This document shows positions 5,489-8,096 of a stretch of DNA of 8,096 nt, piece after piece. Every line of letters starts with the position of its first letter. The first letter of the stretch is position 1. Position numbers and translations under genes: made by a program. The DNA comes from Methylococcaceae bacterium (GTDB lineage: Bacteria; Pseudomonadota; Gammaproteobacteria; Methylococcales; Methylomonadaceae): contig CANNLO010000205.1 of assembly GCA_947505055.1 (NCBI GenBank), positions 1 to 8,096 on the forward strand. Reading direction: 5' to 3'. The notes beneath the pieces were generated by a model that was not told the DNA's origin, did not search any database, and saw only the letters and a list, made by a program, of their open reading frames with translations.

Positions 5489-5517
5489 GGTTTTGTAATC
5501 CTTATACTACTTATAAT
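5489..5517 (+). promoter_or_regulatory. Candidate sigma-70 promoter for the 64-aa gene
   Basis: A perfect TATAAT -10 hexamer lies at 5512-5517. The -35 region 17 bp upstream (TGGTTT, 5489-5494) is weak. Transcription would begin near 5524, about 30 nt before the ATG at 5554, giving a short leader with a good Shine-Dalgarno. Confidence 0.4.
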
Positions 5518-5553
5518 CTGACTCTAGAAGTTATGATACTTGAGGGTAAGTCT

Positions 5554-5748
5554 ATGGATAAGCAATTAGTAGATGAGTCATTAGCGCTTTTCTTAAAACT
5601 ATATAGCCTTAAAACGGCACCCGTCTATCAAGTAAAGAATCAGATAAAACTCATAGCATTAGCAAATAGAGCTTATTTTCGTCACGATCGGCGGCTAAAA
5701 GCTTGGGTTGAAGGTTTACTGAAATCCTCATGGCAAGTTCAAAAGTGA
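5554..5748 (+). CDS. Hypothetical 64-aa protein
   Basis: I do not recognise this family. The start is the ATG at 5554 because TGAGGG (5541-5546) precedes it by 7 nt; an in-frame ATG at 5533 would put that SD inside the gene. The 64-residue product is basic and looks all-helical: an amphipathic helix D-E-S-L-A-L-F-L-K-L-Y at about 7-17, a central K-N-Q-I-K-L-I-A-L-A-N-R-A-Y-F at about 29-43, an H-D-R-R-L-K-A-W-V-E segment at about 45-54, and a Lys-rich end. No membrane segment, signal peptide or cysteine is present. The basic helices could suit nucleic acid or protein binding, but that is a guess. It has its own TATAAT upstream and about 265 bases of noncoding sequence after it, so it is probably monocistronic. 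Confidence 0.6.
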   Translation: MDKQLVDESLALFLKLYSLKTAPVYQVKNQIKLIALANRAYFRHDRRLKAWVEGLLKSSWQVQK

Positions 5749-6014
5749 GACCAATGCACCCTCTTGCTCTGCTCATTACTCTAGTTACCCCACCAGATAG
5801 TTTCTAAAGTAGAATCAACTCTACACGGCTTACATGCCCTATATTTAGCTAAGTTGTCGATTGAGTAGGATATTAAGATTGTGAATCAGTTCATATTTAT
5901 TACAGATTTCCCAGCTACCAACTAACTATTTCCACAAAACATACAACTATCGCACACTATCATTTTAAAAAATTAAGTATAAACACACGACATTAATTTT
6001 TAAGGGTAAGTGAT
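5749..6014. other. AT-rich intergenic region, nothing recognised
   Basis: This stretch of 266 bases holds no supportable gene. A GTAGA/TCTAC inverted repeat (5809-5813 and 5820-5824, 6-nt loop) is too weak and lacks a T-run, so it is not called a terminator. The part before 6015 is strongly AT-rich and presumably holds the promoter of the next small gene, but no clear -35/-10 pair stands out. Confidence 0.5.
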
Positions 6015-6182
6015 ATGGCTAAAATTATAAGGGCAAGCGTTATAACTGTAATACTCTACGCCTTTTTGTCGTGGACCGGTGTAGAAATACCTACTATTGT
6101 GTTCCTTTGCTTCCTTAGTGCTGTTGGGCTAATGACTGACGGCGTTAAGCAAAGTAGCCATCAAACTAGTCAGAATACCTAA
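6015..6182 (+). CDS. Small two-helix inner-membrane protein, 55 aa
   Basis: An ATG at 6015 opens a 55-codon frame ending in TAA at 6180-6182. AAGGG (6002-6006) precedes the ATG by 8 nt. The protein has two hydrophobic segments: about residues 4-20 (I-I-R-A-S-V-I-T-V-I-L-Y-A-F-L-S-W) and 26-40 (I-P-T-I-V-F-L-C-F-L-S-A-V-G-L-M). They are joined by a short T-G-V-E loop and followed by a polar, Ser/Gln-rich tail of 15 residues. This predicts a hairpin in the inner membrane. The first helix could instead be read as an uncleaved signal, but no cleavage motif is visible. I do not recognise the family. It stands alone, with noncoding sequence on both sides and a convergent methyltransferase gene downstream. 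Confidence 0.62.
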   Translation: MAKIIRASVITVILYAFLSWTGVEIPTIVFLCFLSAVGLMTDGVKQSSHQTSQNT

Positions 6183-6259
6183 ACGAACACCACTCTCTAC
6201 CCTTTCCCATAGTACAGATACGGTCAGCTACTAACCACAGCATTAGCTCTTTAAAAAGG

Positions 6260-6313
6260 TTTCTGACCGATAAAATTACATCAGAAATGGCAACCCATGC
6301 AACAAGGCGTTGC
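6260..6313. repeat. Inverted repeats between convergent genes
   Basis: Two hairpin-capable repeats lie between the small membrane gene and the convergent methyltransferase: TTTCTGA (6260-6266) with TCAGAAA (6281-6287), a 14-nt loop; and GCAAC (6299-6303) with GTTGC (6309-6313), a 5-nt loop, overlapping the methyltransferase stop codon. Neither is followed by a U-run on either strand, so intrinsic termination is doubtful. Confidence 0.3.
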
Positions 6314-6900
6314 TACTTTCTAATAACAAAATTATGCCATATCAAATTTCTTGAGGCTTCTGTTTCGCTTTCCTGAACCAAGATTTTACAGCGATTATCT
6401 TCAAAAATTTTTACAAACTCATCAGTATTGATGTTTTCGTAAAGTTTACCCTTTTCCCTATGATTGACTTCATTTGTGCCGCGAAAGGATATGACTAAAC
6501 AGCCATTGTCATTAAGTATTTGGAGTAATCGTTTGCAAGCAGTTGTTAAATTACTTGGGGTTAAATGCATCAATACGGCAGAACACAGCAAATTTTGAAA
6601 CCGCGTTTCACCGAGTTGATTTAGCTCAGGTAGGTCCTCTTGAACAAAGTTATCGTTGGGATATAAAGATTGAGCTTGTTTTAACATTTGTTCTGAGGCA
6701 TCAACACCTGTTGTCGGATACCCCTGTTGCGATAACCAATGGGTATCACGGCCAATGCCGCAGCCAATATCGATAGTTGTCCCATCTTTTATAAAATATT
6801 GGTCAATTAATTCATAAATCCGGTGCGGAGTTAACGTTGAATGCAATCGTGCGATGCTTTCGGCTTCGCGATTGTAGGTATCTATTGTTTCTTTATCCAT
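6313..6900 (-). CDS. Class I SAM-dependent methyltransferase
   Basis: The 195-aa protein is a compact Rossmann methyltransferase. Motif I (T-I-D-I-G-C-G-I-G-R-D, 42-52) binds SAM, the acidic end of strand 2 is V-D67-A-S, Q-E-D89-L contacts adenine in the usual scheme, and motif IV is L-L-C-S-A-V-L-M-H-L (104-113). A G-C-L-V-I-S-F-R-G strand follows at 133-141. There is no N-P-P-Y/D-P-P-Y motif, so DNA amino-methylation is unlikely; a small molecule, lipid or protein substrate is more likely but undetermined. Length fits minimal Methyltransf_25/11 members. The frame is open for about 40 codons upstream of the ATG (to an in-frame TAG near 7032) with no alternative start codon or family similarity, so the ATG at 6900 stands, although its Shine-Dalgarno is poor. 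It is transcribed away from the toxin-antitoxin pair. Confidence 0.85.
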   Translation of the reverse strand: MDKETIDTYNREAESIARLHSTLTPHRIYELIDQYFIKDGTTIDIGCGIGRDTHWLSQQGYPTTGVDASEQMLKQAQSLYPNDNFVQEDLPELNQLGETRFQNLLCSAVLMHLTPSNLTTACKRLLQILNDNGCLVISFRGTNEVNHREKGKLYENINTDEFVKIFEDNRCKILVQESETEASRNLIWHNFVIRK

Positions 6901-7043
6901 GGCATATTTGTCTTTTTGAGTGTGTTCTGGTGTGATTTGATTGCTTAAACAGCGGTGATTAATCGTGAGCCAGTTTTCGTCATCATTTAAGCATTTATTT
7001 TCACTAATCTTAGGCGCTATGTTTGGCTAAACAGCCGAGTAGG

Positions 7044-7055
7044 GTTAAGATTAAC
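7044..7055. promoter_or_regulatory. GTTAA-GA-TTAAC inverted repeat upstream of vapB
   Basis: GTTAAGATTAAC has perfect 5-nt arms around a GA centre. It lies about 35 bp (centre to centre) upstream of the longer TGATCGCCGATCA palindrome, in the region where the toxin-antitoxin promoter should be. Whether it is a second operator or a chance repeat in AT-rich DNA cannot be told. Confidence 0.3.
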
Positions 7056-7077
7056 GTTGAGCAGCTTTTTTAACGGA

Positions 7078-7090
7078 TGATCGCCGATCA
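7078..7090. promoter_or_regulatory. Candidate VapBC autoregulatory operator
   Basis: TGATCGCCGATCA is a perfect inverted repeat (6-nt arms, single central C) located 33 bp before the antitoxin ATG. Toxin-antitoxin complexes usually repress their own promoter by binding a palindrome in this position, so it is the best operator candidate in the window. Binding by this antitoxin is inferred. Confidence 0.45.
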
Positions 7091-7123
7091 CTGAAATCAA
7101 GATGATTTGAGGAATATTTGACT

Positions 7124-7354
7124 ATGAACTTAAACCCAGTAAAACAATACGCAGATGTTGTGAATGGCATTATACACATTCATGTACCCGAAGGTTTTAA
7201 TGCTAAACGTGTCGAATTAACGATTGTGCCATTAGAAGACGACACATCGTCACGCTCTACATTTCAACAGTTTTTACTTGATAGCCCTGAAATGTCAGAT
7301 GACGAATATGCAGCCATTGAAGACAAAATAAGGCATTTGCGCCAATGGAAATAA
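7124..7354 (+). CDS. Antitoxin of VapBC-type module
   Basis: This 76-aa protein is the upstream partner of a PIN-domain toxin and overlaps it by 10 nt, the usual coupling of a toxin-antitoxin operon. The N-terminal half (V-V-N-G-I-I-H-I-H-V-P, then R-V-E-L-T-I-V-P-L-E) is a beta-rich segment like that of DUF2281-type antitoxins. The C-terminal half is acidic and helical (S-P-E-M-S-D-D-E-Y-A-A-I-E-D-K-I), the part expected to wrap the toxin and block its active site. The ATG at 7124 was preferred over an in-frame TTG at 7118: GAGGA (7109-7113) is 10 nt from the ATG but only 4 nt from the TTG. No classic AbrB or ribbon-helix-helix signature is clear, so the DNA-binding fold is uncertain. Confidence 0.75.
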   Translation: MNLNPVKQYADVVNGIIHIHVPEGFNAKRVELTIVPLEDDTSSRSTFQQFLLDSPEMSDDEYAAIEDKIRHLRQWK

Positions 7355-7746
7355 TCTGTCTCGATACGAATGTATTAATTGCACACAAACGAGCAAAGAA
7401 AGCAGATAAAGACAAAACTTTTTTGTACCGCTTGGCAACAAAATCTTATCAATTTGCTGTATCCAGTATTACGGTTTATGAATTATTGCGTGGTGATAAT
7501 CAGGATGAAGATGCTTATTGGAAAGTCATGTTTAACAATATGACAGTGCTGGATTTTGACAGTAATTGCGCAGAACAAGCGGCTAATATTTACCAGAATT
7601 TAAAAAAGAAAGGTATGCTAATTGAACCTGAAGATTTATTGATAGCGGCGACTGCATTAGGAAATAACATGAACTTAGCAACAGGTAATATCAAACATTT
7701 TGATCGTGTTGTAGGTTTGGAATTAGTGGTAGATAACTTATCCTAA
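7345..7746 (+). CDS. vapC: PIN-domain ribonuclease toxin, VapC family
   Basis: The 133-aa protein has the full PIN acidic set in the usual order: D7 in C-L-D-T-N, E46 in V-Y-E-L-L-R-G, D97 in E-P-E-D-L-L-I-A-A-T-A, and the fourth-position polar residue N115 in A-T-G-N-I-K-H-F. Length is normal for VapC. These toxins are Mg2+-dependent endoribonucleases that cut tRNA or rRNA and stop translation when the antitoxin is degraded; the target here is unknown. The ATG lies inside the last codons of the antitoxin gene (Q-W-K), so translation is coupled. All catalytic positions are present, so it should be active. Such modules often stabilise islands near tRNA genes, which fits its place 280 bases from tRNA-Thr. 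Confidence 0.9.
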   Translation: MEIICLDTNVLIAHKRAKKADKDKTFLYRLATKSYQFAVSSITVYELLRGDNQDEDAYWKVMFNNMTVLDFDSNCAEQAANIYQNLKKKGMLIEPEDLLIAATALGNNMNLATGNIKHFDRVVGLELVVDNLS

Positions 7747-7983
7747 ACAAAAACAATGACCCTTTAGATATTAAATAGTTTTCCGTTTTCTCGGAACTTG
7801 TCGTCCCGCCTCTGTCCGCCAGTATTTCCTGAATAATCACGCCAAAGCTCAACAAGAATACGTTATTTTGTTCGGCGGTTTTAGCTGACACGAGGTAAGC
7901 GTTTTTTTGGATAAAGTACGCTTGTTGAGTTTCTGCTTGCTATAGCTTCTTATGGTCAATTGTCCCATGAGTGTCCCACGGGC
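7747..7983. other. Noncoding region between vapC and the tRNA terminator
   Basis: No recognised gene lies here. A minus-strand frame (open from about 7938 to 7691, with a possible GTG start at 7891) contains a hydrophobic F-L-L-S-F-G-V-I-I-Q-E-I-L stretch but matches no family I know and runs antisense into the 3' end of vapC. Two copies of TGTCCCA stand near the right end. The position beside a tRNA 3' end is where an integrase gene would be expected in an intact island; none is seen. Confidence 0.45.
7961..7978. repeat. Paired TGTCCCA repeats beside tRNA-Thr
   Basis: TGTCCCA occurs at 7961-7967 and 7972-7978, 11 bp apart start to start, about one helical turn. Clustered GGGACA-type motifs are often seen near the integrase end of tRNA-integrated islands. 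Here they lie about 50 bp from the tRNA-Thr 3' end. The link to recombination or integrase control is inferred. Confidence 0.3.
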
Positions 7984-7985
7984 AT

Positions 7986-8018
7986 AAAAAAAGCCCTTAG
8001 AAACTAATCTAAGGGCTT
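7986..8018 (-). terminator. Intrinsic terminator of the tRNA-Thr transcript
   Basis: AAGCCCTTAGA (7991-8001) pairs perfectly with TCTAAGGGCTT (8008-8018) around a 6-nt loop. On the minus strand the stem is followed directly by a run of T (complement of the seven A at 7986-7992). It begins 8 nt downstream of the encoded CCA, as expected for the end of a tRNA operon reading leftward. Confidence 0.85.
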
Positions 8019-8026
8019 GATTTTAT

Positions 8027-8096
8027 TGGAGCTGGCGATGGGAATCGAACCCGCGACCGGCTGATTACAAATCAGCTGCTCTACCGACTGAGCTAC
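8027..8096 (-). tRNA. tRNA-Thr (UGU), missing first 6 nt
   Basis: Read on the minus strand, the sequence gives the D arm (GCTC...GAGC), an anticodon stem GCTGA/TCAGC around the loop TTTGTAA with anticodon TGT (complement of 8067-8069), the T arm with GGTTCGATTCC, the 3' acceptor strand CGCCAGC, discriminator T and an encoded CCA (complement of 8027-8029). UGU reads ACA and wobbles to other Thr codons. The 5' acceptor strand beyond its last G is cut by the window edge; 70 of about 76 nt are present. It is followed by a strong terminator, so it is the last or only gene of its transcript. Its 3' half is a typical attachment site for tyrosine integrases. Confidence 0.93.

Noticed and set aside
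5533..5748. 71-aa version of the small helical protein starting at 5533
   Set aside because: The only good Shine-Dalgarno (5541-5546) lies downstream of that ATG and fits the start at 5554.
5757..5807. 17-aa ORF (M-H-P-L-A-L-L) just after the 64-aa gene
   Set aside because: It has no Shine-Dalgarno and is very short; there is no reason to prefer it over chance.
7056..7062. GTTGAGC as an integron attC core site before the toxin-antitoxin genes
   Set aside because: It fits the 7-bp GTTRRRY consensus, but no matching RYYYAAC partner or attC-like folding arm lies within 130 bp, and the neighbouring genes do not show cassette structure.
7691..7891. 66-codon minus-strand ORF overlapping the 3' end of vapC
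   Set aside because: It needs a GTG start without a Shine-Dalgarno, runs antisense into a well-supported toxin gene and resembles no family I know.
1..8096. CRISPR array, complete insertion sequence, intact integrase or rRNA
   Set aside because: No regularly spaced repeats, paired IS ends, tyrosine recombinase motifs or rRNA sequence could be found by reading both strands.

Overview
The window looks like a low-to-moderate GC gammaproteobacterial chromosome carrying an accessory patch between two core genes. At the left edge, on the minus strand, are the first 14 codons of an integration host factor subunit, best read as ihfB. At the right edge is a minus-strand tRNA-Thr(UGU) gene, missing only its first 6 nt, whose 3' end and terminator face inward. 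No genus can be named safely from this much sequence.

Layout. 1-44: start of ihfB, with a 19-bp perfect palindrome over its ribosome binding site. 273-662 (minus): a secreted Rap1a/Tai-type immunity protein. 719-898 (minus): the N-terminal third of a GNAT acetyltransferase. 999-2471 (plus): an exported FAD-dependent amine oxidase. 2472-3100: a gene-poor scar with an IS3-family transposase fragment, a probable frameshifted phage-like small gene and a 42-codon minus-strand ORF. 3101-4993 (plus): a 630-aa GHKL ATPase, followed 38 nt later by a GDCCVxC zinc-ribbon protein (5032-5247), the all-cysteine form of a family that includes selenoproteins. 5265-5402: the N-terminal piece of a Ub-Mut7C protein. 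5554-5748 and 6015-6182: two small unknown genes, the second a two-helix membrane protein. 6313-6900 (minus): a class I SAM methyltransferase. 7124-7746 (plus): a VapBC-type toxin-antitoxin pair with a palindrome upstream.

The patch mixes intact cargo (immunity protein, GHKL ATPase, methyltransferase, toxin-antitoxin) with at least four gene fragments (GNAT, IS3, phage-like, Ub-Mut7C). It lies against the 3' end of a tRNA gene and where rpsA would often be found beside ihfB. This fits an old, repeatedly rearranged insertion hotspot. No integrase, CRISPR array or complete insertion sequence is visible.

The genes do not form one pathway. The strongest candidate for something undescribed is the GHKL ATPase, which has a beta-rich, unassigned C-terminal half, no recognised partner, its own direct-repeat upstream region and a cysteine-rich zinc-ribbon protein just downstream. 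A defence role is an inference from family and context only.
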